From Magnetospirillum fulvum MGU-K5 (GTDB lineage Bacteria; Pseudomonadota; Alphaproteobacteria; Rhodospirillales; Magnetospirillaceae): a stretch of DNA of 34,029 bases. The notes below the pieces were generated by a model that saw only the letters and a program-made list of their open reading frames with translations, was not told where the DNA came from and did no database searches. Shown here one piece after another: positions 17,514-29,463 of this stretch. The translations under genes were made by a program, and so were the position numbers. Every line of letters starts with the position of its first letter. Position 1 is the first letter of the stretch. Location: positions 1 to 34,029 of the forward strand of contig NZ_AQPH01000037.1 in the NCBI RefSeq assembly GCF_000442515.1, in the 5' to 3' direction.

Positions 17514-20401
<2,888 letters not shown>

Positions 20402-20407
20402 TCGGCC

Positions 20408-21130
20408 ATGCTCCAGGCTCTGGTCACACGTCCGAAAGAAGATGCGGAACCGGTCTCCCGCGCGTTGACCGATCGCGGTTTTGCCGTGATGACCGAGCCG
20501 TTGCTGACGATCGAGCCGGTTCCTGGAGCCACGGTCGATACGACCGGGCTCCAGGGCCTGCTGGTCACCAGCGCCAACGGAGCGCGCGCCTTGGCTCGTC
20601 TGCTGCCCGACCGGACCCTTCCGGTCTGGGCGGTCGGCGACGGCTCGGCACGGGTCGCCCGCGATCTGGGGTTCGTTTCGATTGAATATGCCGGTGGCGA
20701 TGTCGGCAGCCTGACCAATCTGGTCCTCGACCGCGTCGATCCCACCAAAGGCCCACTGCTGCACGCGGCGGGCGAGACCGTCGCGGGCGATTTATGCGGC
20801 GTCCTCAACGCGCGCGGCTATGACGTCCGCCGCGAAGTGCTGTACCGCGCCGTAACCGCCACCACCCTCTCACCCGAGCTATGCCGAGCGTTGCACGCAG
20901 GCGAGATTGATCTCGCGCTGTTTTTCTCTCCCCGCACTGCCGCCACTTTTGCTACCCTGATTAACGATGCGGGGCTGGGGGAAAAGCTTGCCCGCATTCA
21001 AGCCTATGGCCTGTCGGGGAATGTCACGGCCAAATTAAGAGAATTGCCCTGGGCCGCCTTGCACAAGGCGGCCGAACCCACCCTGGCTGCCCTGTTGGCG
21101 GCCGTCGACGAGAATGGACGCCCTTCATGA
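20408..21130 (+). CDS. hemD: Uroporphyrinogen-III synthase
   Basis: 240 aa. HemD cyclises hydroxymethylbilane to uroporphyrinogen III with inversion of ring D. The family is weakly conserved, but the two-domain pattern shows: [16 protein letters not shown] at the N-terminus, [34 protein letters not shown], the hinge GPLLHAAGE, and [17 protein letters not shown] in the second half. The gene begins 6 bp after hemC and overlaps the next gene by ATGA, which strongly supports the call. Confidence 0.93.
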   Translation: MLQALVTRPKEDAEPVSRALTDRGFAVMTEPLLTIEPVPGATVDTTGLQGLLVTSANGARALARLLPDRTLPVWAVGDGSARVARDLGFVSIEYAGGDVGSLTNLVLDRVDPTKGPLLHAAGETVAGDLCGVLNARGYDVRREVLYRAVTATTLSPELCRALHAGEIDLALFFSPRTAATFATLINDAGLGEKLARIQAYGLSGNVTAKLRELPWAALHKAAEPTLAALLAAVDENGRPS

Positions 21131-22188
21131 CGCAAGAGTCCTCCGCAGAGCCCAGTGACCGGACGGCAGCGCCGACCGAGACCCGGCGCTCGTCCGGCGC
21201 GGGCAAGGTGATCGCGCTGCTGCTGGTGCTGCTGTTGGCGGTTGGCGGCTGGGCGAGCTTTCCGCTCTGGCGCGAAATGGCGGGTTTCCCGGCCCAGGAC
21301 GGGGAGCTGGCTGCCGTCCGCGCCGCTCAGACCGCCTTGGCCAACCGTCTGAACCGCCTCGAAGCCAGCCTGGGGCAGGTGAGCGCGCTGGAACAGAAAG
21401 TCGCCGCCGTCGAAACCCAGTCTCAGGTCCCCGCCCAGTTGACCGCCGATATCGAATCGCTGGCCCGGCAGATCGAGACCTTGCGCAAGAACGCGGTTGA
21501 CGGTCCGGCGGTCGCCCGCCTCCCCGCCGAGGTCGATGCGCTGTCCAAGCAGGTCGAGACGCTGCACAAGACCGCCGCCGATGCCGCGACCCTGCTGCGC
21601 CTTTATGACCGGCTCGATCAGACCGACGCCGCCGTTCGCGACATGAAGACCAAGCAGGCCTCGGCCTCGGGTCTGCTGCTGGCCGTCGGGCAATTGCGCG
21701 AAACGGTCGATCGCGGCCTGCCCTTCGATGCCGAATTGCGCACCGTCAAGGTGCTCGCCGCCGACGATGCCGAGGTGCTGACCGCGCTGGAGACGATCCG
21801 TCCCTTCGCCGCCGCCGGCATCCCGACCCGGTTCGCCCTGCTCGGCCGTTTGGAGCATCTGGCTCCGGAAATCGTCCGCGCCGAATTGTTGCCCGCCGAA
21901 CAGGGCTGGAGCCGCCGCGCCGCCGACCGGGTGCTGTCGCTGGTGTCGATCCGGCGCGAAGCCGGGCTGGTCGCCGGTAACGACGCCACCGCGATCGTCG
22001 CCCGCGCCGAATCCGACCTGAACAGCGGCGATCTCTCCGGGGCCGTCGCCGAAATCGACCTCTTGGTCTATGGACCGGCCGAAGCCGCCGCCCCGTGGGC
22101 CGGGCAGGCCAAGGCCCGGCTGGCCGCCGACAAGGCCTTGTCGGAACTGACCGCCCATAGCCTAGCCCTTGCCGGGGTGCGGCCATGA
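21127..22188 (+). CDS. Alphaproteobacterial Mic60/mitofilin-like membrane protein
   Basis: 353 aa. A cytoplasmic N-terminus of about 26 polar residues is followed by a single transmembrane helix (about residues 27-46, VIALLLVLLLAVGGWASF), then a heptad-rich coiled coil of about 100 residues (LANRLNRLEASLGQVSALEQ and LARQIETLRKNAV). The C-terminal domain has the mitofilin look: FAAAGIPTRFALLGRLEHLA, RAADRVLSLVSIRR and SDLNSGDLSGAVAEIDLL. Alphaproteobacterial Mic60 homologues are known from this position in the haem operon and shape intracytoplasmic membranes and cristae. Overlaps hemD and hemY by ATGA at each end. Confidence 0.87.
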   Translation: MTQESSAEPSDRTAAPTETRRSSGAGKVIALLLVLLLAVGGWASFPLWREMAGFPAQDGELAAVRAAQTALANRLNRLEASLGQVSALEQKVAAVETQSQVPAQLTADIESLARQIETLRKNAVDGPAVARLPAEVDALSKQVETLHKTAADAATLLRLYDRLDQTDAAVRDMKTKQASASGLLLAVGQLRETVDRGLPFDAELRTVKVLAADDAEVLTALETIRPFAAAGIPTRFALLGRLEHLAPEIVRAELLPAEQGWSRRAADRVLSLVSIRREAGLVAGNDATAIVARAESDLNSGDLSGAVAEIDLLVYGPAEAAAPWAGQAKARLAADKALSELTAHSLALAGVRP

Positions 22189-23375
22189 GACGGCTGGTCG
22201 GGTTTCTCCTCTTCACCGCTCTGCTGGTGATGGCGGCCGTCTGGCTGGCCGATCAGCCCGATGAAATCACCATCCGCTGGCAGGGCTGGCGCATCGACAC
22301 CAAGGCCCCGATCCTGCTGCTGGGCCTGTTGTTCGTGGCCAGCTTCGCCGTCGGCCTGGGCCGGATGGCCCGCTCTGTCGTCGGGGCCCCCGGTCGGTTG
22401 TCCGGGGCGCGCCAGACCAAGCGGACGCTAAAGGGCTATCGCGCCTTGTCCGAAGGACTGGCGGCGGTCGCCACCGGCGACACCCGTCGGGTGGCCCGGC
22501 TGGCCCATCAGGCCGAGAAGCTGTTGAAGGACCCGTCGCTGACCGGCCTCCTCAGCGTTCAGGCGGCGCGGATGGGCGGCGACGAAAGCGAGCTGCGGGC
22601 CCGCTTCGAAACGATGCTGACCCGGCCGGAAACCGCGTTTCTGGGCCTCAAGGGGCTGACCGATCTGGCGCTCCGCCGGGGCGAACGCGACCATGCCCGC
22701 GATTATGCAGCGCGGGCTCTGGCGTTGCAGCCCTCGGCCGAAGGCTTGGCGGCGACCCTGTTCGATCTTCAGGCCGAAGCCGGTCTGTGGGCCGAAGCCG
22801 AAATCACCCTCAGCGTGGCGCGGCGCTATCGCACCATGCCGACCGAGGAACTGGCGCGGCGGCGGGCGCAGATTCTCTATGCCCGGGCCCAGGCCGCCGA
22901 AGATCGCGGCAACCGGGTCGAGGCGCTCGATCTCGCTTTGGCGGCGCGCAAGGCCGATCCGTCCTTCATCCCCGCCGTGGTTCTCGCCGTCGAAATCCTG
23001 CGGCGGCGTGGCAAGGAACGTAAGGCGAGCCAGATGGTTCAGGCCGCGTTCCGGATTGCGCCGCATCCGGCCCTGGTCGCCGCCTGGATCGCGTTTGGTC
23101 CCAACGACACCCCGCTGGAGCGGGTCAAACGGGTCCAGCGTCTGGTCGAAGTCAATCAATCCTCCTCCGAAGGTCAGCTTGCCCTTGCCGAAGCGGCGCT
23201 GGATGCCAAGCTGTGGGGTCAAGCCCGCACCCGTCTGACCCAGGCTCTGGAAGAACGGCCCAGTCACCGCGTGCTGACCCTGCTGGCCCGGCTGGAGCGT
23301 GAGGAAAACAAGGACGAAAAGGCGGCCCTGGCTTGGCTGGCGAAGGCTGGTGCCCTCGCTCCCGATCCGGTGTGA
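22185..23375 (+). CDS. hemY: HemY-type membrane TPR protein
   Basis: 396 aa. Two N-terminal transmembrane helices (about residues 3-22 and 44-64) are followed by the HemY_N segment ending LSGARQTKRTLKGYRALSEG, then TPR-like helical repeats (RGERDHARDYAARALALQPS, GNRVEALDLALAARKADPSF). This is the proteobacterial HemY of unclear function, not the protoporphyrinogen oxidase of the same name in Gram-positives. It is usually the last gene of the hemC-hemD operon, as here, and is translationally coupled to the Mic60-like gene. Confidence 0.9.
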   Translation: MRRLVGFLLFTALLVMAAVWLADQPDEITIRWQGWRIDTKAPILLLGLLFVASFAVGLGRMARSVVGAPGRLSGARQTKRTLKGYRALSEGLAAVATGDTRRVARLAHQAEKLLKDPSLTGLLSVQAARMGGDESELRARFETMLTRPETAFLGLKGLTDLALRRGERDHARDYAARALALQPSAEGLAATLFDLQAEAGLWAEAEITLSVARRYRTMPTEELARRRAQILYARAQAAEDRGNRVEALDLALAARKADPSFIPAVVLAVEILRRRGKERKASQMVQAAFRIAPHPALVAAWIAFGPNDTPLERVKRVQRLVEVNQSSSEGQLALAEAALDAKLWGQARTRLTQALEERPSHRVLTLLARLEREENKDEKAALAWLAKAGALAPDPV

Positions 23376-23415
23376 CCGCGCACCGTCCGACGTGACCCGG
23401 CGGGAGCGTTTTTCG

Positions 23416-23438
23416 GAGTCTCCGATGATGAGAGTCTC
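23416..23438. promoter_or_regulatory. Direct repeat of GAGTCTC upstream of cobN
   Basis: GAGTCTC occurs at 23416-23422 and again at 23432-23438, 16 bp apart centre to centre, each inside a small palindrome (GGAGTCTCC and AGAGTCTCT). The 123-bp gap between hemY and cobN is otherwise featureless and is too short, and lacks the conserved boxes, for a complete cobalamin riboswitch. Confidence 0.25.
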
Positions 23439-23498
23439 TGCTCTCCGCCTGTGTTTTGCGCCCCCGGTCCCCCCCGGGTGGCGGGCCGCTAAGATTCC

Positions 23499-26400
23499 AT
23501 GCATCTTCTCGCGGTTCAGGCCGGCACCCTTCCCGATGGTAACGACGCCGTCGATCTTGGTCAGAGTCCGGCCGAGATCGTCATCCTGTCGGCTGCCGAT
23601 ACCGATCTTGCCTGTCTGGCCAAGGCCTGGCAGGGCGGTCCCGGCGGGCTGCGTCTCGCCAACCTGATGCGGCTGGGCCACAACCTTTCGGTTGATCTGT
23701 ATGTCGAGCAGGTGATCGAGCGGGCGCGGTTGGTCGTGGTGCGTCTGCTCGGCGGCCGGGCCTATTGGCCCTATGGGGTGGAGCAGATCGCGGCGGCGGG
23801 GCGGCGTAACGGTATCGCCGTCGCCTTCCTGCCCGGCTCGAGCGAGCCCGACCCCGATTTGACCGACGCCTCGACTCTGCCGCCCGAGGCGGTCGAGCGG
23901 CTGTGGCGGTATCTGCTGCATGGCGGACCTGACAATGCCAGCGCCTTTCTTGCCTATGCCGGATCGCTGATCGGCCGCCCGGCGGCCTGGGTCGAACCGC
24001 ATCCGTTGCCGCCTGCCGGACGGCATTGCGCCGATCCCGCCGACGGCCGCCCTCGCGCTTTGCTGGTGTTTTACCGTGCTCTGGTGCTGGCCGCCGATCT
24101 GGCCGCGATTGACGCGCTGATTGATGCCCTGCGGGCTGACGGGATGGCGGTCACCGCCCTCTACGTCCACAGCCTGAAGGACCCGATCGGGGCCGGACTG
24201 GTCCGGGCCGAGATCGCCGAAACCCCGCCCGATATCATCCTCAACATCACCGGCTTTGCCGTTTCGGCCCCAGGTCGGGCGGCGGCGGGGCCGTTCGGAC
24301 CGGCTGATTGCCCGGTGCTGCAAGTGATCCTGGGCGGGGGGACCGAGGCAAGCTGGCGGGCGGGACGCGGCGGGCTGGGGCCGCGCGATCTGGCGATGAA
24401 CGTCTCGTTGCCCGAAATCGACGGCCGTGTCCTCGCCCGCGCCATTTCGTTCAAGGCGCTGATCCGCGACGATGCGACCCAATGTGACATCGCCCATCAT
24501 GCCCCTGTCGCCGACCGGGTCGCCTTTACCGCGCAGCTGGCGGCCAACTGGGCAAGGCTGCGGCGCAAGCCCGCAGCCGAGCGCCGCATCGCGCTGATTC
24601 TCGCCAATTATCCCCACCGCGACGGGCGGCTGGGCAACGGAGTCGGGCTGGACACTCCGGCCGCCGCCGCCGCGATTGTGCAGGCGATGGCGCAAGCGGG
24701 CTACGACGTCCCGGCCGCGCCCCAGGACGGTCAGACCCTGATCGCCCAGCTGCTGGAGGGCGTCACCAATGGCGGTGTGGCCGGGCGCGCGGTGCGCGAG
24801 ACCTTGGCCCTGGACGAGTATCGGGCGTGGTTCGCGACTCTGCCCGCTTCGGTTCGAGACGCGGTGACCGAGGCCTGGGGACCGCCCGAGGCGGACCCGT
24901 GGTTTCTCCCCGCAGCGGGAGCTTTCGCCGTTCCGGTGCTGCGCTTCGGTGGCGTGGCGGTCGCGGTCCAGCCCGCCCGTGCCGGGGCGGACGACGCGGC
25001 GCGGCGCTATCACGATGCCGATCTGCCGCCGCCGCACCGCTATCTGGCGTTCTATCTGTGGCTGCGCCAGAGTTTCGCCGCCGATGCGATCGTTCATTTG
25101 GGCAAGCACGGTACGCTGGAATGGCTGCCGGGTAAGGCGGTCGCACTGTCGGCCACATGCTTCCCCGAACTGACGCTGGGGCCGCTGCCCCACCTTTACC
25201 CCTTCATCGTCAACGATCCGGGCGAAGGCACCCAGGCCAAGCGCCGGGCCGGAGCGGTGATCATCGATCATCTGACTCCGCCGCTAACCCGGGCCGAGAC
25301 CTATGGCCCGCTGCGCGAACTGGAGCGGCTGGTCGATGAATATTACGAAGCGGCGGGGCTTGATCCCCGCCGCCTCGCCGTGCTGCGCCGGGAGATTCTG
25401 ACGTTGAGCGCGGTGGCGGGGCTGGAGGCCGATCTTGGCATCGACCCGGACGACGATCCCGACGCGGCGTTGAAGAAGCTCGACAACCATCTGTGCGAGT
25501 TGAAAGAGCTGCAAATCCGCGACGGGCTGCACATCTTCGGTCAGGCTCCCGAAGGGGCGCAGCGCGACTCGCTGCTGGTGGCGCTGGCCCGGGTGCGCCG
25601 GGGCGTGGAGCCGGAAGCGGACTCGTTGACCCGCGCCTTGGCCGCCGATTTGGGGCTGGGATTCGATCCGCTCGATTGCCGCGCCGCCGACCCGTGGACC
25701 GGGCCGCGCCCGGCTCCGCTGGCCGACCTCTGTGCCGATCCCTGGCGCAGCGTCGGCGACAGCGTCGAGCGGCTGGAAGCGCTGGCGCTGGCGCTGGTAA
25801 CGGGCGAGCGGCTCTGCCCACCGGACTGGAGCTGGAGCCGGACCCGGCCGGTGCTGCATTGGATCGAGGCCACGTTACGCCCCACCGTCGCGGCATGTGG
25901 CCCGGCCGAGATGGCGGCGCTGCTGGCCGGACTGGACGGGCGCTTCGTCGCGCCCGGACCATCGGGGGCGCCGACGCGGGGCCGTCCCGACGTGTTGCCG
26001 ACCGGGCGCAATTTTTTCTCGATCGACCCCCGCACCATGCCGACTCCCGCCGCTTGGTCGCTGGTGTGGAAGTCGGTATCGCTGTTGCTGGAACGTCATC
26101 TTCAGGATCACGGCGACTGGCCGCGCGCGATGGCGGTGACCGCCTGGGGCACCAGCGCGATGCGGACCGGCGGCGACGATCTGGCCCAGGCGCTGGCGCT
26201 GATGGGGGTTCGTCCCCATTGGGAAATCGGCTCGGGCCGGGTCAGCGGCTATGAAATCATGCCCGCTGGCGTGCTCGACCGCCCCCGCGTCGATGTCACC
26301 TTGCGGGTGTCGGGGCTGTTCCGCGACGCCTTTCCCGGCCTGATCGATCTGTTCGATGCCGCCGTCCGCGCCGTCGCCCAGTTGGACGAGCCACCCGCAA

Positions 26401-27191
26401 TCAACCCGCTCGCCGCCCGCGTCGCCACCGACCGCGCCCGGCTGGAAGCCTCGGGCCTGTCGCCCGACGAAGCGTTGCGCCGCGCCGCCTATCGGGTGTT
26501 CGGGGCCCGGCCCGGAGCCTATGGCAGCGGACTGGAACCGCTGATCGAAGGCGGCGGCTGGGGCCGTCGCGAGGATCTGGCCGCCGCCTATATCGCCTGG
26601 AGCGGCTGGGCCTATGGCGGCGGGGTCGATCCCGAAGCCAGCCAGGATTTGTTGACCGACCGGCTGGCCGCGATCGAAGCGGTGGTGCAAAATCAGGACA
26701 ATCGCGAGCACGATCTGCTCGATTCCGCCGAATACGCCTTGTTCGAAGGTGGGCTGGCCGCTGCGGTCGAAGCGGCATCGGGGCAGGCGCCGGTGGTCTA
26801 TCATCCCGACCATTCCCGCCCGGACTCGCCCCGGATCAACACGCTCGACGAAGAGATCGCCCGGATCCTGCGCGGGCGGATGGTCAATCCGAAATGGATC
26901 GCGGGCGTGATGCGCCACGGCTATAAGGGCGCGGCCGAGATGGCCGCTGGTCTCGATTATCTGCTGGCCTTCGCCGCCACCACCCGCGCCGTCCGCGACC
27001 ATCACTTCGAACTGGTGGCCCAGGCCTATCTGAAGGACGATGCGGTGCGGGGCTTCCTCGCCGAGGTCAACCCGGCCGCGCTGGACGATATCCGCGCCGC
27101 GCTCAGGGCCGCGTTCGAACGCGGCCTATGGCGGCCCCGCGACAACCGCATCTACGACCTGTTCGCCGAGGAGAGCCCCCCGCCATGCTGA
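23499..27191 (+). CDS. cobN: Aerobic cobaltochelatase large subunit CobN
   Basis: 1230 aa. CobN, with CobS and CobT, inserts Co2+ into hydrogenobyrinate a,c-diamide in aerobic cobalamin synthesis, using ATP. Large CobN/BchH-family signatures include LMRLGHNLSVDLYVEQVIE near the N-terminus, FYLWLRQSFAADAIVHLGKH, LEWLPGKAVALSATCFPE, the block from GNRRIALILANYP-like residues 365-380 onward, and the terminal RMVNPKWIAGVMRHGYKGAA followed by AATTRAVRDHHFE. A magnesium chelatase BchH is a relative, but the VNPKWI...GYKGA ending and the length favour CobN. The ATG at 23499 lacks an obvious strong ribosome site. Neither cobS, cobT nor cobW is nearby. Confidence 0.92.
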   Translation: MHLLAVQAGTLPDGNDAVDLGQSPAEIVILSAADTDLACLAKAWQGGPGGLRLANLMRLGHNLSVDLYVEQVIERARLVVVRLLGGRAYWPYGVEQIAAAGRRNGIAVAFLPGSSEPDPDLTDASTLPPEAVERLWRYLLHGGPDNASAFLAYAGSLIGRPAAWVEPHPLPPAGRHCADPADGRPRALLVFYRALVLAADLAAIDALIDALRADGMAVTALYVHSLKDPIGAGLVRAEIAETPPDIILNITGFAVSAPGRAAAGPFGPADCPVLQVILGGGTEASWRAGRGGLGPRDLAMNVSLPEIDGRVLARAISFKALIRDDATQCDIAHHAPVADRVAFTAQLAANWARLRRKPAAERRIALILANYPHRDGRLGNGVGLDTPAAAAAIVQAMAQAGYDVPAAPQDGQTLIAQLLEGVTNGGVAGRAVRETLALDEYRAWFATLPASVRDAVTEAWGPPEADPWFLPAAGAFAVPVLRFGGVAVAVQPARAGADDAARRYHDADLPPPHRYLAFYLWLRQSFAADAIVHLGKHGTLEWLPGKAVALSATCFPELTLGPLPHLYPFIVNDPGEGTQAKRRAGAVIIDHLTPPLTRAETYGPLRELERLVDEYYEAAGLDPRRLAVLRREILTLSAVAGLEADLGIDPDDDPDAALKKLDNHLCELKELQIRDGLHIFGQAPEGAQRDSLLVALARVRRGVEPEADSLTRALAADLGLGFDPLDCRAADPWTGPRPAPLADLCADPWRSVGDSVERLEALALALVTGERLCPPDWSWSRTRPVLHWIEATLRPTVAACGPAEMAALLAGLDGRFVAPGPSGAPTRGRPDVLPTGRNFFSIDPRTMPTPAAWSLVWKSVSLLLERHLQDHGDWPRAMAVTAWGTSAMRTGGDDLAQALALMGVRPHWEIGSGRVSGYEIMPAGVLDRPRVDVTLRVSGLFRDAFPGLIDLFDAAVRAVAQLDEPPAINPLAARVATDRARLEASGLSPDEALRRAAYRVFGARPGAYGSGLEPLIEGGGWGRREDLAAAYIAWSGWAYGGGVDPEASQDLLTDRLAAIEAVVQNQDNREHDLLDSAEYALFEGGLAAAVEAASGQAPVVYHPDHSRPDSPRINTLDEEIARILRGRMVNPKWIAGVMRHGYKGAAEMAAGLDYLLAFAATTRAVRDHHFELVAQAYLKDDAVRGFLAEVNPAALDDIRAALRAAFERGLWRPRDNRIYDLFAEESPPPC

Positions 27192-27280
27192 CCCGCCGCG
27201 CCGTGATCCTCGCCCTGCTCGCCTTTGTCGGCTGTGTCGGTGGCTATGTCCTGGCGCATTGGGCCGCCTTCATCCGCTAA
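27185..27280 (+). CDS. 31-residue single-pass membrane microprotein, coupled to cobN
   Basis: The ATG at 27185 overlaps the cobN stop (27189-27191) in another frame and runs to TAA at 27278-27280. The peptide MLTRRAVILALLAFVGCVGG continues YVLAHWAAFIR: a basic start, a hydrophobic helix of about 20 residues with one Cys, then His-Trp and a basic end. GAGGAG at 27168-27173 is upstream with an 11-base spacing. The positive-inside pattern and position argue for a real translationally coupled gene rather than chance. It recalls small metal-transport helper proteins in size only; I recognise no family. Confidence 0.55.
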   Translation: MLTRRAVILALLAFVGCVGGYVLAHWAAFIR

Positions 27281-27283
27281 AGC

Positions 27284-28213
27284 TCAGGCGGCGGCGTGGA
27301 CCGAAACCAGCGGGCAGTCGCAGGGGCTGCGCTCGATCTGCACCGTGCTGTGGTCGATGCCGAAATGCTCGTGCAGTTCTTCGGCCAGTTCAAGCAGGAA
27401 GGCATCCGTATTCTCGCTGTTCGGCATCACCAGATGCGCGGTCAGCGCTACCGCGCTGGTGCTGAGCGACCAGATGTGGAGGTCGTGCAAGTCGCTGACG
27501 CCGGGCTGATCGAGCAAAAAGGCTTCGACCGCCGCCCGGTCGATTCCAGCCGGAACCGCATCGAGGGCTAGGTCGAGCGAATCGCGGAACAGGCCCCAGG
27601 TGCCGATGGCGATGATCACGACGATCGCCAGACCGATCACCGGATCGATCCAGCTCCACCCGGTCAGGGCGATCAGCCCGGCAGCGACGATCACCCCGCC
27701 CGAGATCGCGGCGTCGGCGACCATGTGCAGGAACGCGCCCCGCAGATTGAGATCGCTGCTTGCCCCCTTGCGGAACATCAAAGCGGTAACGCCGTTGATC
27801 ACCAGTCCGACGGCGGCAACCGCCATCACCGGCCCCGCCTCGATCGGGGTGGCTTCGGTCAGCAACCGCCGCACCGCTTCCCACCCGATCGCGCCCAGGC
27901 CGAACAGCAACAGCCCGGCATTGCTGAGCGCGGCCAGGATGGTACCGCGTCCCAGTCCATAGGTCAGTCGCCCGGTCGGTCGCCGCCGCGCCAGCGCCAT
28001 CGCCCCCCAGGCCAGCAACAACCCGGCGACATCGGCGAGGTTGTGACCGGCATCGGCCAGCAGCGCCAACGAGCCAAAGGCGATACCGCAGGCGACTTCG
28101 ACCAGGACGAAGCCAAGATTGAGGCTGGCTCCGATCGCAAACGCGCTGTTGTGGCTGGGAAGGGAATGGTGGTGATGGTGATGATCGTGACTATGCCCGT
28201 GATCGTGGCCCAC
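27284..28213 (-). CDS. Cation diffusion facilitator metal exporter (ZitB/CzcD type)
   Basis: 309 aa. CDF proteins exchange cytoplasmic Zn2+, Co2+ or similar ions for protons. The start is a GTG at 28211-28213 chosen because AGGAGG lies just upstream. The His-rich N-terminus GHDHGHSHDHHHHHH binds metal. Six helices follow, with metal-site residues in LLADAGHNLADVAG (TM2) and HMVADAAISGG (TM5), and a cytoplasmic ferredoxin-like domain (LHDLHIWSLSTSAVALTAHL) with a Cys pair CDC at the tail. Its end lies 4 bp from the end of the cobN-linked microprotein. Metal preference is not readable; cobalt is a reasonable guess from position only. Confidence 0.93.
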   Translation of the reverse strand: MGHDHGHSHDHHHHHHSLPSHNSAFAIGASLNLGFVLVEVACGIAFGSLALLADAGHNLADVAGLLLAWGAMALARRRPTGRLTYGLGRGTILAALSNAGLLLFGLGAIGWEAVRRLLTEATPIEAGPVMAVAAVGLVINGVTALMFRKGASSDLNLRGAFLHMVADAAISGGVIVAAGLIALTGWSWIDPVIGLAIVVIIAIGTWGLFRDSLDLALDAVPAGIDRAAVEAFLLDQPGVSDLHDLHIWSLSTSAVALTAHLVMPNSENTDAFLLELAEELHEHFGIDHSTVQIERSPCDCPLVSVHAAA

Positions 28214-28332
28214 CGCCCCCTCCTGCAAAAATCAGTCGCATTCGCAATCAAGACTCGGAACCGGCCTCTCCGTCAAGGGCGACGCCGGTCGATGACGGAT
28301 TTGCGAAAGGTGCATTCCGGAACTCTATTGCA

Positions 28333-28361
28333 TTGAGCCGGACGGCGGCGAGGATTATGCT
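28333..28361 (+). promoter_or_regulatory. fabI: Sigma-70-type promoter for fabI
   Basis: TTGAGC at 28333-28338, a 17-bp spacer and TATGCT at 28356-28361 match the bacterial -35/-10 pattern and would start transcription about 27 bases before the fabI ATG. The near-palindrome TGCATTGCA at 28361-28369 overlaps the -10 and start point and could be an operator. Confidence 0.45.
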
Positions 28362-28394
28362 GCATTGCACAATCCCTCCTGGAGATCTGTTGAG

Positions 28395-29204
28395 ATGACT
28401 AATGCCGCTGTTGCCGTTGCGTCGCCTGAACCGGTCCAGACTCTGTCCCTGGCGGGCAAAAAGGGACTGATCATCGGGATCGCCAACCGCCAGAGCATCG
28501 CCTATGGCGTCGCCCGCCATGTTCGCGCCTATGGGGCCGATCTGGCGATCACCTACCTCAACGAAAAAAGCGACAAATACGTCCGCCCGCTAGCCGAAGA
28601 GGTGAATGCTCCGATCTATCTGCCCTGCGACGTCCGCGAGGAGGGACAGCTTGAAGCGGTCTTCGCCGCGATCACCGAAAAATGGGGCAAGCTCGATTTC
28701 GTCATCCACGCCATCGCCTTTGCCAATCGCGAGGATCTGCATGGCCGGGTGGTCGATTGCTCGCGCGACGGCTTTGCCCTGGCGATGGACGTGTCATGCT
28801 TCTCGTTCATCCGTTGCGCCAAACTGGCCGAGCCGCTGATGAAAGATGGCGGTTGCCTCGTCACCCTGTCCTATTACGGTGGGCGCAAGGTGGTCGATCA
28901 TTACAACGTGATGGGGCCGGTCAAGGCGGCACTGGAAAGCACCACCAAATATCTCGCCCACGAATTGGGGCCAAAGGGCATCCGGGTCCTGACCATTTCG
29001 CCCGGCCCGCTGCGGACCCGCGCCGCCTCGGGCATCGACCATTTCGACGAATTGCTTGATGCCGCCGCCGCCAAGGCGCCCACCCATCAATTGGCCGATA
29101 TCGACGATGTCGGATCGTTTGCCGCCTATCTGGTCAGCGATCTCGCCAAATCGGTGACCGGGACCACCCTATTCATCGACGGTGGTGCCCACATCGTCGG
29201 CTGA
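28395..29204 (+). CDS. fabI: Enoyl-[acyl-carrier-protein] reductase (NADH) FabI
   Basis: 269 aa SDR-family enzyme that reduces trans-2-enoyl-ACP in each round of fatty-acid elongation. The divergent FabI dinucleotide motif KGLIIGIANRQSIAYGVA replaces the usual GxxxGxG. The active site is Tyr-x6-Lys in YNVMGPVKAALE, and the additional FabI Tyr is in TLSYYGG. ISPGPLRTRAASGI and the C-terminal TLFIDGGAHIVG complete the signature. I start at the ATG at 28395 with GGAG at 28381-28384; the longer in-frame version would cover the promoter. FabI is the target of triclosan and diazaborine. Two hairpins follow the stop. Confidence 0.95.
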   Translation: MTNAAVAVASPEPVQTLSLAGKKGLIIGIANRQSIAYGVARHVRAYGADLAITYLNEKSDKYVRPLAEEVNAPIYLPCDVREEGQLEAVFAAITEKWGKLDFVIHAIAFANREDLHGRVVDCSRDGFALAMDVSCFSFIRCAKLAEPLMKDGGCLVTLSYYGGRKVVDHYNVMGPVKAALESTTKYLAHELGPKGIRVLTISPGPLRTRAASGIDHFDELLDAAAAKAPTHQLADIDDVGSFAAYLVSDLAKSVTGTTLFIDGGAHIVG

Positions 29205-29217
29205 TCCCCTCCCCTTG

Positions 29218-29244
29218 AGCCGGTCCTGGGTGACGGGACCGGCT
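29218..29244 (+). terminator. Hairpin after fabI
   Basis: AGCCGGTCC at 29218-29226 pairs with GGACCGGCT at 29236-29244 around a 9-nt loop, 14 bp after the fabI stop. The following bases are TACCGG, so no U-tract. Confidence 0.5.
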
Positions 29245-29287
29245 TACCGGACTACCGATCCGTCCGGGGCAGGCCCCCGCCCATGAA

Positions 29288-29322
29288 AAACCCCCGCACC
29301 GGGGGGAGCGGCGCGGGGGTTT
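29288..29322. terminator. Strong 10-bp hairpin downstream of fabI
   Basis: AAACCCCCGC at 29288-29297 pairs with GCGGGGGTTT at 29313-29322. With A- and T-rich flanks on either side it can terminate both ways: fabI from the left, and the cupin gene transcript from the right. Between 29323 and 29463 I see only an AT-rich stretch around 29415-29435 and no gene. Confidence 0.65.
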
Positions 29323-29463
29323 CAGAGGGAGGACTTTTGAGTGGCTGAGGCTCAGAAGCTTATGATGTGACTATGCCATCCAGCGGATTACCGCATCGTG
29401 GCGACGGGGTGAGATTTTTGTAATAATTCAAAACAAGGCGGCATTCCACGCGAGGGCTCAACC

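Noticed and set aside
22428-25271. 947-codon open frame antisense to hemY and cobN
   Set aside because: Crosses two clear genes on the other strand and shows only shadow-frame composition.
25773-25797. Short GCTGGC repeat inside cobN
   Set aside because: Ordinary Ala/Leu codon repetition in a GC-rich gene, not a microsatellite of note.
23499-27191. Magnesium chelatase BchH instead of CobN
   Set aside because: The C-terminal signature (NPKWI and GYKGA), the length and the lack of bch neighbours favour CobN.
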